40,781 bases of DNA from DASQPR01 sp035713725 (GCA_035713725.1 DASTMZ010000034.1:1-40781); one strand, 5' to 3'; shown: positions 7,879-16,694, numbered from the stretch's first letter. The notes: generated by a model not told the origin, from the letters alone. Program-made: numbers and translations.

Positions 7879-8215
7879 CGATCGTGTATCGGACACTTTC
7901 GCTGGCGAAGGAATGCGGAAGTTACCAACGCGTACGGCTATCCCTGCTGGCCGCAACGCTGGGAACAAGCTGAGAGAGCCCGGGGTACGCGACGGACCGT
8001 CGCGCCGACGCTTGCCCGCAAGATCCGACAGTCGGCACTCACTAGGACATTCATCGCGATACGACATAGCCGAAACGCGCCCAATCACCGAGAATGGTTC
8101 GGCCAGCCGGGTCCGGCGGCGGCGAAGCCGGACCGGTCACGCTGGTCCGGCAGCGTCGCCACGGCGTCGCCGGTGGCATTGCCGGCCGCGGCCGGCCGCT
8201 CGCACGGAGTAGGTC
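7879..8215. other. Structured leader-like gap before the GGDEF-EAL gene
   Basis: About 340 bp without a credible gene. Small hairpins are visible: cttgc/gcaag inside a gccgac/gtcggc pair around 8009-8037, and a gtccggc/gccggac pair around 8110-8133. A ctgagagagcccgg stretch near 7970 briefly suggests a TPP riboswitch, but the rest of that motif is absent. No riboswitch class was recognised. Confidence 0.4.
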
Positions 8216-8251
8216 CTGATCCGTTCGTTTACGACTCGCCCCGACCGCCGT

Positions 8252-11209
8252 TTGGTGGTGGGCTTCGCGATCCTCGTCGCACTCGCCGCGTTGTTCCTCG
8301 TCGGGGCGGCGCTCATGATTGCGGCCGGTCCGATCGCGCCGGTCCGCCCGCTTGCCGTCGGCGGATTCGTCGCCGCCGCCGCATTCGCCAGCTGGTTCAT
8401 GCCGCACCTGCGGGTCGGTGGATCCCGGCACGGTCAGTCGCTCACCGACGTCGCAATCATCTTCGGCCTCATGACGCTGCCGTGGCCGTGGGTCGTGGTC
8501 GCGATCGCGATCGGTACGCCTATCGGCAAGGTTCTGGCGCGGTTCTCGCCCGGCCGAGTCGCGTTCAGCGCAGCCAAGGACGTCGTCACGGTAGCGGTGG
8601 CGGCGGCCGCCGGCGGGCTGAGTGATCTTGACTCACCGTTCCAAACGACGTCCGATTCCTTCGGTCGCATCGTCATCGTTGCGTTGATCGCCATCGCTGT
8701 CGACGAGGCCATCACGATGCCGGCGCTCGCACTGGCGAGTGGTCAGCCGGCGCGCGACATCTGGGCGGAGTACGCGCCGGTGCGGCTGACCTCCGCGATC
8801 GTACGGATGGGCTGCGGCATCGCGACCGGATACTTGGTGCACAGCGACCCGCCGGCCTCACGGCTCACTGTCGCCGTGCCACTGGTCACGATCGCGCTCC
8901 ACCTCGCCTACGCGAACCGGCTGCAGCAACGCGTGGACCGGCTGACCTGGGCACGACTGTCGCAGCTCGTCGACGTCGTGAGTACCGGAGACGCGCAGAC
9001 CGTACGCCTTGCCGCCGTACACGGCACCGCTGAACTGTTCGCGTGCGCGCAGGTCGACCTGTTGCTTCGCGACGCGGACGGAACGGATGTGCTGATCCGC
9101 GGGGATGCGCGGACGATCACGTACGTCGGATCGCCGAGCTCCGCGCCGGCACACGTCGGCACCCAGATCATCGCGCCGCTCGGTGGACACGACCCCGGAC
9201 GCGGCCCGGCTCGATCGGGCCTGCAGGCGGCTGCCGGCATGCCACAGACGCCGGGTGGCGCCATGACACCCGGCGCGGTCGGGCACGCCGGCAACGGAAA
9301 CGGTTCCGACGAGCCCGTCGGCGAGCTGCGGCTCCGCTTCCTCATGCCGGTCAAGCTCACCGACCAGGAGCAGCACACGCTGCAGGCTCTCGCCGCCGCG
9401 CTAGGCACTGCGATCCGCAAGGCCAACAGCGTGTCGGCGGCCGCTCGGATGGCAACCGATCGCGCCGATGCGTCCACAAAGGACCCGCTGACCGGACTCG
9501 CGAACCGCTGGTTCCTTCTCGAGCGCGGCCTCGCGACGGTCCGCGAGCGGGCGAACGGCGCCGGCCCGGCTGGCATGGGTGACAGGAGCGCGGGCGAAGG
9601 GGGCACCGGCGACGGCGCAACGACCACCGCCGGATCACCGAACAGCGCGCAACCCAACAGCGCTGTATCCAGCCTCGGCACATCGACCAGCGCGTCGGCC
9701 GACGAAACGCCGGAGGGCGAAGCATCGGCGACTGAGACATCGCCGTCGAGCACGGCATCGCTTGGCCCAGCGGTGAGTTCGCCTCAAGACGCCGCCAACG
9801 GCGCACCGCCGGAGCCCGAAGACGGTCACTGGCCGCACGACGACGGGCTGAGCGAGGGGTTGAACGACGACGGGTTGAACGACGACGGTTTCACCACCGA
9901 CGGTCGGCCGGACGCCGCGGTGACGCCGACGCTTGTCGCCCTCACGGTCGTCGACCTGCACGGTTTCAAGCAGATCAATGACGCGCTCGGACAACGGGTA
10001 GGAGATCAGGTGCTGGTCGCGGTCGCGCAGCGGCTCGCCGGTCGAGCCCGACCAGGCGATCTTATCGCGCGCCTCGGCGGCGGCGAGTTCGCCGCCTTGC
10101 TGACACCCGTCGAGTCCACCGGTGACGCGGTCGCACACACCCGTGACATTCTCGCAGCGATCGCTCAGCCGTTGACCGTGGACGCGGTGCGCCTTGACAT
10201 CGCGGCCACCGCAGGTGTCGCTGTCGACACCGACACCTGCGACGTCGGTGAACTGTTGCGACGCGCGGATGTCGCGGTGCAGCAAGCAAAGCTCGAGGGA
10301 CAGCCGATTGCGACCTACGCGCCGACCCGCGACACCGCCGACGTCATGCGCCTGGCACTCGGCGCCGATCTGACGCGTGCCGTCGCGCGCCGCGAGTTCA
10401 CCATCGCCTTCCAACCGATCGTCGAGCTGGACACCGGCATGGTTCGCTCCGCCGAGGCGCTCGCCCGCTGGCAGCACCCACAGCTCGGTCAGCTGTCGCC
10501 GCACCAGTTCCTGGACGGCATCGAGCGGTCCGGCCTGCTCGCCGGATTCACCGAGGACATCCTGGATCAGGCCCTCGTCGGTGCGCGCGCGTGGGTGGAC
10601 GCCGGCTTCGAGGTGCCGGTGGCGGTCAACGTCTCGCCGCGGAGCCTGCTCGACGCGCGCTTCCCGGATCGCATTGAGGCCGCGCTCGATCGCTATCACC
10701 TGGCGCCGAACTCGTTGATCATCGAACTCACCGAGACCCTCATCCTCAGCCATCTGGGCGTGGTGGACGAGGTGCTGCAGACGCTGCGAGAGCTGGGCGT
10801 CATGCTCGCGCTCGACGACTTCGGCACAGGGTATTCGTCGCTCGCGACCGTCGCGCGGGTGCCCGTCGACGAGCTGAAGATCGACCGGTCGTTCATCTCG
10901 GGTCTGGCCGGACCGACCGAGGGCGCGATCGTCCGCAGCACTATCGAACTCGGTCGCAGCCTCGGCATCACGGTGGTCGCCGAGGGCATCGAGAGCACCG
11001 AACAGCGTGACCGCCTGTGGGCGTTGGGTTGCGCCGCCGGGCAGGGCCACCTGTTCTCGCGGGCGGTGGCCGCCGATCGTCTGATCGCCCGGCTGCGTCG
11101 CGGCCACGACGGCGTGCCGGGACGACTCGTCGCGCCGCTGCTGAGCGGTGACGTGATTCGGCTGCCGCGCCGTCAGGCCGAGGGCGGTTCGCGCGACGAG
11201 CTCAACTGA
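8252..11209 (+). CDS. Membrane GGDEF-EAL protein, probable c-di-GMP phosphodiesterase with degenerate cyclase domain
   Basis: A product of about 985 residues. Residues 1-230 are a membrane sensor region with several hydrophobic segments; 240-390 is a GAF-like segment interrupted by Gly-rich linker. The GGDEF domain begins at DPLTGLANRWF (about 411), is broken by a low-complexity insert of about 127 residues (about 433-559), and resumes at VVDLHGFKQIND. Its signature reads GGGEF (about 609-613), losing the acidic residue required for cyclase catalysis. The EAL domain (about 705-960) keeps EALARW, NVSPRSL, IELTET, DDFGTGYSSL, LKIDRSF and VAEGIES, so hydrolysis of c-di-GMP is expected. The start is uncertain: TTG 8252 is the first usual codon, but CTG 8216 has a better ribosome site. 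The 3' end overlaps the convergent gene by 37 bp. Confidence 0.9.
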   Translation: MVVGFAILVALAALFLVGAALMIAAGPIAPVRPLAVGGFVAAAAFASWFMPHLRVGGSRHGQSLTDVAIIFGLMTLPWPWVVVAIAIGTPIGKVLARFSPGRVAFSAAKDVVTVAVAAAAGGLSDLDSPFQTTSDSFGRIVIVALIAIAVDEAITMPALALASGQPARDIWAEYAPVRLTSAIVRMGCGIATGYLVHSDPPASRLTVAVPLVTIALHLAYANRLQQRVDRLTWARLSQLVDVVSTGDAQTVRLAAVHGTAELFACAQVDLLLRDADGTDVLIRGDARTITYVGSPSSAPAHVGTQIIAPLGGHDPGRGPARSGLQAAAGMPQTPGGAMTPGAVGHAGNGNGSDEPVGELRLRFLMPVKLTDQEQHTLQALAAALGTAIRKANSVSAAARMATDRADASTKDPLTGLANRWFLLERGLATVRERANGAGPAGMGDRSAGEGGTGDGATTTAGSPNSAQPNSAVSSLGTSTSASADETPEGEASATETSPSSTASLGPAVSSPQDAANGAPPEPEDGHWPHDDGLSEGLNDDGLNDDGFTTDGRPDAAVTPTLVALTVVDLHGFKQINDALGQRVGDQVLVAVAQRLAGRARPGDLIARLGGGEFAALLTPVESTGDAVAHTRDILAAIAQPLTVDAVRLDIAATAGVAVDTDTCDVGELLRRADVAVQQAKLEGQPIATYAPTRDTADVMRLALGADLTRAVARREFTIAFQPIVELDTGMVRSAEALARWQHPQLGQLSPHQFLDGIERSGLLAGFTEDILDQALVGARAWVDAGFEVPVAVNVSPRSLLDARFPDRIEAALDRYHLAPNSLIIELTETLILSHLGVVDEVLQTLRELGVMLALDDFGTGYSSLATVARVPVDELKIDRSFISGLAGPTEGAIVRSTIELGRSLGITVVAEGIESTEQRDRLWALGCAAGQGHLFSRAVAADRLIARLRRGHDGVPGRLVAPLLSGDVIRLPRRQAEGGSRDELN

Positions 11210-12654
11210 GCACCGGTCGGCGGATCGGCAGCGACGGCCGCCGTCGCGCCCAACGTCGGCACCGATCGGCCGGTCGCCGGACGCAAGGCCGGAACCCAGC
11301 AGGCGTACGCCACCGGATAGAGCAAGTAGCCGAACCGCGTGGCCGGGATGAGCAGGATCGCGCCGAGCAACCCCCACGCCGCAATCGCGGCTGCCTGTCC
11401 GGCATCGGCCGGTGGTCGCCACACCAACCAGACGCCGATCGCGCACGCCGCCGCCACGAGCAGCACCGTCGCGACCGCGTGTCCGCCTGGCACGCCATCC
11501 GCGATGAGGTGGCCTGGGAACGGCGAGGCGGCTGGGCTGCGTACCAGGCCGCGGCCCAGCGGGAAGCGGACCACGTTCTCGACGGCGGCGCCCCGGTTCA
11601 CCGCGAAGGCCGGGATCAGCACCAGCACCGGCAACCCGACGGCGCCGGCCGCGCATCGCAACGCGGCTCGCCAGTTCGGCACGCGGAACAATGCCGGCGG
11701 TCCCGCGCGATCGACGGACGGCGTCCGACCAGCGATCGGACGCGGGCCGGCTCGGTCGCCTCGGTCGGCCGCGGCAAGCGCGATCAACACGAGCGCGACC
11801 GGCCAGGCGAAGAGTTTGAGAGCGCCCGCGACGCCGATCGCGATGCCAGCGGCCGCGTATCGGCGCCGCGCCGCGTACGCGAAGGCCAACAGCGACAGCC
11901 CGAGCACCGGCATGTCGTCGCCACCGGTCGCGATCGTCAACGCACAGATCGGAAACACCGTCGCCGCTTGTACGGCCCGCAGCAGCGCCGCATCACGCCA
12001 GCCCTGGGCACGTGACTCGTCACCGCCGGTACCGCGCCCGCGCAGCATCCACACCGCCGCGCCAACGGTGAGCACGAGCGTCGCGGTAAACCACACTCGT
12101 GCGTCCGTCCACCACACGGTGCCCGCGAGCGCCTTCGGCAGTCCGTAGGCAGCCATGCCCGGCTGGTACGGCAGATACGCGTCCAGTTGTTGGCCGGGCG
12201 GCAGGGCGGCAATCGCATCATGCGAGAGGTACGGCGTACCGGAGTGAATCAGCCGTACGCCGCCCGACTCGACGACGCCGACCTCCTCCTGTGCTCGGTC
12301 CACCCGGCCACCCGCTCGTGCGACGGCTTCGAGCAGCATCGGGAGCACCGCGGTGGCGACGAACGCGGCCGCGGTCACTAGCGCTCTGGCCGGCGTACCC
12401 GCGAATCGTCGTCGGCGAACCGCGACGGCCTGCGCGAGTGCCACCGCCGCGGCGGCCGCGTAGCCGATCACCGCGACGTGACCCCATGCGCGATGCGGCG
12501 GCAAGCTCGCGTTCGCGGCGGTGAGGCCGGCGAAGACCGCGCCGGCCGCGTAGAGGACGACGTCCAGGGCGAGCCCACCGCGCGCGTGATCAACACGCGC
12601 CACCAGGCGGGCCGCGCGGCCGGACGCCGGCGTGCCCGGCCCGCGCGTCATCAT
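11173..12654 (-). CDS. Polytopic membrane protein, likely GT87/DUF2029-type mannosyltransferase relative
   Basis: About 493 residues with roughly ten hydrophobic segments. After the first third there is a luminal-looking loop containing SGTPYLSHDAIAALPPGQQLDAYLPYQPGMAAYGLP, followed by more helices with TGGDDMPVLGL and GALKLFAWPVALVL. The pattern (long first loop, then a short conserved xKLFAWP-type motif) resembles the polyprenol-phosphate-dependent GT-C glycosyltransferases annotated as DUF2029 or GT87, which build envelope glycolipids in actinobacteria. Start is ATG 12654 or 12651, next to each other; the divergent phosphoribosyltransferase begins 46 bp away. The C-terminal 12 codons lie inside the 3' end of the convergent GGDEF-EAL gene. 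The enzymatic role is inference. Confidence 0.7.
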   Translation of the reverse strand: MMTRGPGTPASGRAARLVARVDHARGGLALDVVLYAAGAVFAGLTAANASLPPHRAWGHVAVIGYAAAAAVALAQAVAVRRRRFAGTPARALVTAAAFVATAVLPMLLEAVARAGGRVDRAQEEVGVVESGGVRLIHSGTPYLSHDAIAALPPGQQLDAYLPYQPGMAAYGLPKALAGTVWWTDARVWFTATLVLTVGAAVWMLRGRGTGGDESRAQGWRDAALLRAVQAATVFPICALTIATGGDDMPVLGLSLLAFAYAARRRYAAAGIAIGVAGALKLFAWPVALVLIALAAADRGDRAGPRPIAGRTPSVDRAGPPALFRVPNWRAALRCAAGAVGLPVLVLIPAFAVNRGAAVENVVRFPLGRGLVRSPAASPFPGHLIADGVPGGHAVATVLLVAAACAIGVWLVWRPPADAGQAAAIAAWGLLGAILLIPATRFGYLLYPVAYACWVPALRPATGRSVPTLGATAAVAADPPTGAQLSSSREPPSA

Positions 12655-12699
12655 GCCGGCCAGTCTTGCAGTCGGCGGGCATCGGCGTATCAAGGAGGT

Positions 12700-13335
12700 A
12701 TGCGATACGCCGACCGTGCGGACGCCGGTCGAACGCTCGCCCGGCTGCTCGACGCCTATCGCGACGGGCCACCGGTGCGGGTGCTCGGCCTCGCGCGCGG
12801 TGGGGTCGCGGTGGCCGCGCCGATCGCGAGCGCGCTCGGCCGCCCGTTGGATGTGCTCGTGGTGCGCAAGCTGGGGCTACCGTGGGCCCCCGAGGTGGCG
12901 TTCGGCGCGATCGGACCCTATGGCGTCGACGTCCGCTCGCCGGAGGTCGCGGATCGGCTGCCGCCGGCCGAGGCGGAGGCGGTGGCGTCGCGCGCCCGCT
13001 CCGAGGTGGATCGCCGGATCAGGCTCTACCGCGGTGACCGCCCAGCGTTGCTCCTGGACGGCGAGACTGCGCTGCTGGTCGACGACGGCTTGGCCACGGG
13101 TGCGACTGCGCACGCCGCGGTAGCGCTCGCCCGCGAGATGCACGCCGCACGGGTGGTGGTCGCGGTGCCGGTCGGCGCGCCGCAGGCGGTCGCCTCGCTT
13201 CGTCTGACCGCCGACGCGGTCGTGTGCCCGGCGGCGCCGGACTGGTTCGACGCGGTCAGCCGCTACTACCGTGCGTTCGACCAAGTGACCGACGACGAGG
13301 TCGTCGACTTGCTGGCCGATGCCTGGGCGGCATGA
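12700..13335 (+). CDS. Phosphoribosyltransferase family protein
   Basis: A 211-residue protein of the PRTase fold. The PRPP-binding loop is ALLVDDGLATGATAHAAV (about residues 124-141), and a conserved N-terminal RGGVAVAAPIA precedes a DVLVVRKLGLPWAPEVAFGAIGP block typical of the stand-alone family found next to dienelactone hydrolases in other genomes. The substrate is unknown. The AAGGAGG ribosome site (12692-12698) ends just one base before the ATG, far too close for a normal initiation. Either the spacing is tolerated or translation begins slightly downstream, although MRYADRADAGRTLARLL looks like the true family N-terminus. Confidence 0.85.
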   Translation: MRYADRADAGRTLARLLDAYRDGPPVRVLGLARGGVAVAAPIASALGRPLDVLVVRKLGLPWAPEVAFGAIGPYGVDVRSPEVADRLPPAEAEAVASRARSEVDRRIRLYRGDRPALLLDGETALLVDDGLATGATAHAAVALAREMHAARVVVAVPVGAPQAVASLRLTADAVVCPAAPDWFDAVSRYYRAFDQVTDDEVVDLLADAWAA

Positions 13336-13593
13336 GCGCGGTCGCTCACGCGCATCGGGCAAGAGCGTCGGGGCGGCGCGTCGGATGCAAGCGTGCCGCG
13401 TCAGCCTGGGCGCCCGGGCGCTATCGTGCGCGCGCGCCAGAGTGGTCGCCCCGGCGCGCTCCATGGCGCGCGCTGCCCGGGCACCACACCGTGCGTCGCC
13501 TCGCGTTCTCGCGAGACCCGCGTGCCCGGGCACCACACCGCGCCGTGCCCCCGCTGGGGCACATGCGGGCTCTCGCCCGCGACGGCGACCGCG
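13336..13593. repeat. Convergent gap with CCCGGG palindromes and an 18-bp direct repeat
   Basis: tgcccgggcaccacaccg occurs at 13474-13491 and 13523-13540 (49-bp period), each copy beginning with the palindrome tgcccgggca. A third palindrome, gcgcccgggcgc, sits at 13410-13421. Between them are short dyads such as ctcgcg/cgcgag. The gap separates the phosphoribosyltransferase stop from the dnaB stop, so terminator function is plausible. Confidence 0.6.
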
Positions 13594-15228
13594 TCACACG
13601 ATCGCCATATCCACGAACCGTGACAGGTGGAGCTGAGCCGCAACGGTCACCGTGTCTGTCGGACCGTTGCGGTGTTTCGCCACGATGAAGTCGGCCTCGC
13701 CGGCGCGCGGTGACTCCTTGTCGTAGTAGTCGTCGCGGTGCAGCAGGATCACCACATCCGCATCCTGCTCGATCGATCCGCTTTCCCGAAGATCCGCGAG
13801 TTGCGGACGCTTGTCGGTGCGCTGCTCGGGACCGCGGTTGAGCTGGCTCACCGCGATGACCGGACACTCGATCTCCTTGGCCAGCAGTTTCAGGCCGCGT
13901 GAAAGCTCGGCGACCTCCTGCTGGCGGCTCTCCACCCGCCGCGGCGACGTCATGAGCTGGAGGTAGTCGACGATCACGAGCTTGAGATCGTGGCGCTGGC
14001 GAAGCCGGCGCGCCTTGGCCCGGATCTCCATCAAGTTCATGTTCGGCGTGTCGTCGACGTAGAGCGGCGCCTCGCTGATCTCGCCCATCCGGCGAGCTAG
14101 CTTGGTCCAGTCGTCATCGGACAGTTGACCTGAGCGCAGGATGTGCAGCGGAACACGAGACTCCGCGCTCAACAGCCGCGTGACGATCTCGACCTTGCTC
14201 ATCTCCAGCGAAAAGATCGCGCTGGCCAGGTTGTGACGCACGGAGGCGCTGCGCGCAATGTCCATCGCCGCGGTCGACTTGCCGAGGCCGGGCCGTCCGG
14301 CGATGATGATCAACTGTCCAGAATGCAACCCATTGAGAAGCCGATCAAGATCGCCGAACCCCGTTGGTACGCCGGTCATCACGTCACCCTGCGAACCGAC
14401 CGTCTCGATCTCGTCGAGTGTCGGCTGCAGCAACTCGGACAGCCGCGCGAAGTCCTCGCTCACGCGGCGCTCGGTGACCTCGTAGACAGCCTGTTGTGCC
14501 AGATCCACGATGTCGTCGGTGTCGCGTCCGGCACCGGCCGCGCTGCCGTATCCAAGCTGGACAATCCGCGTGCCGGCTTCGATCAGGCGCCGGAGCACGG
14601 CGCGCTCGCTGACGATGCGTGCGTAATACGCCGCGTTGGCCGCGGTTGGCACGCTGGCGATCAGCGTGTGCAGATAGGCCACGCCGCCGACGCGCCCGAT
14701 GTCGCCGGAGTCGACCAACGCCGCGGCGATGGTGATGGAGTCGGCCGGCTCGCCGCGTCCGTAGAGGTCGAGGATCGTGTCGAAAACGGTGGCATGGCGA
14801 GGCTGGTAGAAGTCGTTGCTGCGGAGGATCTCGATGACGTCGGCGATGGCGTCCTTCGACAACAGCATGCCGCCCAGCACGCATTGCTCGGCCGCGACGT
14901 CCTGCGGCGGCGTGCGGTCGAACTGACCGTCGCCGACCGGCGCGCCGTGATCGGCCGGGCGCCGATCCTGGGTTCGCTGATCCGAGGTGCGCTGGTCCGG
15001 GGTGCGCGGGTCGGGCTGGCGTGGCTCGCCGGCACGGTCGGTGGCGGCACGGTCGGTGGCGGCACGGTCGGTGGCGGCACGGTCGGGCGAGGACCGGTCG
15101 GTGGCGGCACGGTCGGTGCCGGATTGGTCCGTGCCGGCTGCGGACGCGTCGACGCGTGCGTCATCGGCCGGCCGAGCGGCATCCCGATCGGGCCCGGCCA
15201 CCGGCTTCACGCCGTCGCTGATCGACAC
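13594..15228 (-). CDS. dnaB: Replicative DNA helicase DnaB
   Basis: The hexameric fork helicase, 544 residues from GTG 15228 with a GGAGG ribosome site 6 bases upstream. Residues 1-100 are a disordered, charged extension including RAATD pentapeptide repeats, not part of the usual protein. The N-terminal domain begins PPQDVAAEQCVLGGMLL and the RecA-like domain carries Walker A GRPGLGKST (about 310), FSLEMS, the Walker B region KLVIVDYLQLM, SQLNRGPEQRTDKRP and DLRESGSIEQDADVVILLHR. No intein interrupts these motifs, a frequent site in other actinobacteria. It is the only gene of its transcription unit here and faces the phosphoribosyltransferase. Confidence 0.97.
   Translation of the reverse strand: MSISDGVKPVAGPDRDAARPADDARVDASAAGTDQSGTDRAATDRSSPDRAATDRAATDRAATDRAGEPRQPDPRTPDQRTSDQRTQDRRPADHGAPVGDGQFDRTPPQDVAAEQCVLGGMLLSKDAIADVIEILRSNDFYQPRHATVFDTILDLYGRGEPADSITIAAALVDSGDIGRVGGVAYLHTLIASVPTAANAAYYARIVSERAVLRRLIEAGTRIVQLGYGSAAGAGRDTDDIVDLAQQAVYEVTERRVSEDFARLSELLQPTLDEIETVGSQGDVMTGVPTGFGDLDRLLNGLHSGQLIIIAGRPGLGKSTAAMDIARSASVRHNLASAIFSLEMSKVEIVTRLLSAESRVPLHILRSGQLSDDDWTKLARRMGEISEAPLYVDDTPNMNLMEIRAKARRLRQRHDLKLVIVDYLQLMTSPRRVESRQQEVAELSRGLKLLAKEIECPVIAVSQLNRGPEQRTDKRPQLADLRESGSIEQDADVVILLHRDDYYDKESPRAGEADFIVAKHRNGPTDTVTVAAQLHLSRFVDMAIV
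15031..15120 (-). repeat. 15-bp tandem repeat in the 5' part of dnaB
   Basis: gcacggtcggtggcg is repeated head to tail at about 15032-15090, with a diverged copy to 15120. On the coding strand it gives RAATD repeats at about residues 36-66. The period is a multiple of three, so copy number can vary without breaking the frame. Confidence 0.85.
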
Positions 15229-15631
15229 GCGATCCTCCACCCATCGCTTACATGGCGTACCGCGGAGGTACGACAACTTCGCCTCGTGCCTTCGCCATGC
15301 ACAACTTGCTGAGACTAGGGACGACGCGTTGGCCCGCCAACACAAACGGTGGACAACGCTGTGGACAACGCTGTCGATAGTGGCCTGGATGGTGTGCGGA
15401 TCATGTGTACGGGTTGTGGAAAGTCAGCCGCGAGCCCGGCGTACCAGTGCGTCGACCTCGGTACTCACGATGCACAGCCTGTGTGGAAAAGAATCTGGCA
15501 GCCGTTCCGCGCGTCGCTTCCGGCGTGTCGCCCGATGCCACTGTCCACGACGCCACCACGGCCGCCCCACGACGTTCCGCTGGCGTACCGTGAGGCGACG
15601 CGTACCCGGGACGGGGAGGATTCGCCCAGCT
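15229..15631. other. Divergent dnaB/asparaginase regulatory region
   Basis: About 400 bp without a gene. It should hold promoters for both genes. It contains DnaA-box-like words at 15348-15356, 15360-15368, 15415-15423, 15482-15490 and 15541-15549, the first two within a 12-bp tandem duplication. A clear -35/-10 pair for either gene was not identified. Confidence 0.6.
15348..15368 (-). promoter_or_regulatory. Two adjacent DnaA boxes
   Basis: Reading the minus strand, TTGTCCACC lies at 15348-15356 and TTGTCCACA at 15360-15368. TTGTCCACA is the high-GC actinobacterial DnaA-box consensus. The pair comes from a tandem duplication of tggacaacgctg (15350-15361, 15362-15373). They are 120-140 bp upstream of the dnaB start. 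Confidence 0.6.
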
Positions 15632-16612
15632 ATGAGCGTCGTCGTGTTCACCCTCGGCGGAACGATCGCGATGTCGGAGCGCGATGGCACGGTCACGCGG
15701 CTGACCGGCGCCGATCTAGTCGCCGCGATACCGTCGCTGTCCACTGTGGGCACCTCGGTGGACGTACGCGACGTGGTCGCCGTACCCAGTGCGGACCTGA
15801 CCTTCGCAAGCGTGCTTGATCTGGTCGCTGCTGCCGAGCGTGCGATCGCCGACGGCGCGATCGGGGTCGTCGTGACGCAGGGCACCGACACGCTCGAGGA
15901 GACCGCATTCCTCGTCGACCTCGTGTGGCCCCATTCGGAGCCGTTCGTGATCACCGGCGCGATGCGCAATCCGACGCTCGCCGGGCCGGACGGACCGGCA
16001 AACGTACTTGCCGCCGTCCGCGTCGCCGCCTCGGGCGCAGCACGAGGTCACGGTGCCCTCGTCGTCTTCGCCGACGACGTCCACGCCGCGCGATGGGTAC
16101 GCAAGACGCACAGCACCAGCATCGGTACGTTCGCGTCGCCGGACGTCGGCCCGATCGGACACGTCATCGAGGAGACCGTACGGATCCTCGCCACGCCGCT
16201 CGACCGGCCGCCCGCCGTCACGTTGACCGAGTTGCGCGGTGCCCAGACGGCACGGGTCGCGTTGTACGCGCAGGTGTTCGACGACGACGGCGCGCTGTTG
16301 CGCCACATCTCGGACGCGTACCAGGGCGTCGTGGTGGCGGCGTTCGGCGTCGGTCACGTGCCATCGTGGATCGCGCCGATCCTCGGGGATCTTGCCGATC
16401 GGATGCCGGTCGTGCTGACGTCGCGGGCCGGCGCCGGATCAGTCCTTGGCGGCACCTATCACGCAGTCGGCTCGGAAACGGATCTCGCCCGCCGCGGTCT
16501 GATCAGCGGCGGTCTGCTGCATCCGTGGAAAGCGCGGGTTCTGCTGACGGCGTTGCTCACCGCCGGCCGCTCCCGCGCCGAAATCGCCGACACCTTCGCT
16601 CTCTACGGCTAA
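15632..16612 (+). CDS. Asparaginase family protein
   Basis: A 326-residue protein matching the bacterial asparaginase fold. The first catalytic threonine motif is FTLGGTIAM near the N-terminus and the second is VVTQGTDTLEETAFLVDL (about residues 85-102). ITGAMRNPTLAGPDGPANVLAA and the C-terminal GGLLHPWKARVLL are also family blocks. It hydrolyses L-asparagine to aspartate and ammonia, and since no signal peptide is visible it is probably cytoplasmic. ATG 15632 follows ggggagga at 15613-15620. It reads alone and converges on the rpsF operon. Confidence 0.92.
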   Translation: MSVVVFTLGGTIAMSERDGTVTRLTGADLVAAIPSLSTVGTSVDVRDVVAVPSADLTFASVLDLVAAAERAIADGAIGVVVTQGTDTLEETAFLVDLVWPHSEPFVITGAMRNPTLAGPDGPANVLAAVRVAASGAARGHGALVVFADDVHAARWVRKTHSTSIGTFASPDVGPIGHVIEETVRILATPLDRPPAVTLTELRGAQTARVALYAQVFDDDGALLRHISDAYQGVVVAAFGVGHVPSWIAPILGDLADRMPVVLTSRAGAGSVLGGTYHAVGSETDLARRGLISGGLLHPWKARVLLTALLTAGRSRAEIADTFALYG

Positions 16613-16694
16613 CTTGTCGTGGCCCCGAGAGGTTGTTGACGACGCGCCGAGCGCCAGGTGCTGGCCGCGTTCAGAGGTCAGGTTGAGTGGAACG

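Noticed and set aside
7960..8040. TPP riboswitch from ctgagagagcccgg
   Set aside because: The CUGAGA-like word is isolated; the rest of the conserved THI-box core and a thiamin-related gene are absent.
9635..11656. Long minus-strand frame opposite the GGDEF-EAL gene
   Set aside because: It is a shadow of high-GC codon usage with Arg/Gly-rich, featureless product.
13336..13593. tRNA or small RNA gene in the gap before dnaB
   Set aside because: No cloverleaf or conserved T-loop sequence is visible; the region is explained better by repeats.
14987..15631. Long open frame upstream of the asparaginase start
   Set aside because: It runs antisense to dnaB and consists of GC-driven low complexity; the true start at 15632 has a ribosome site.
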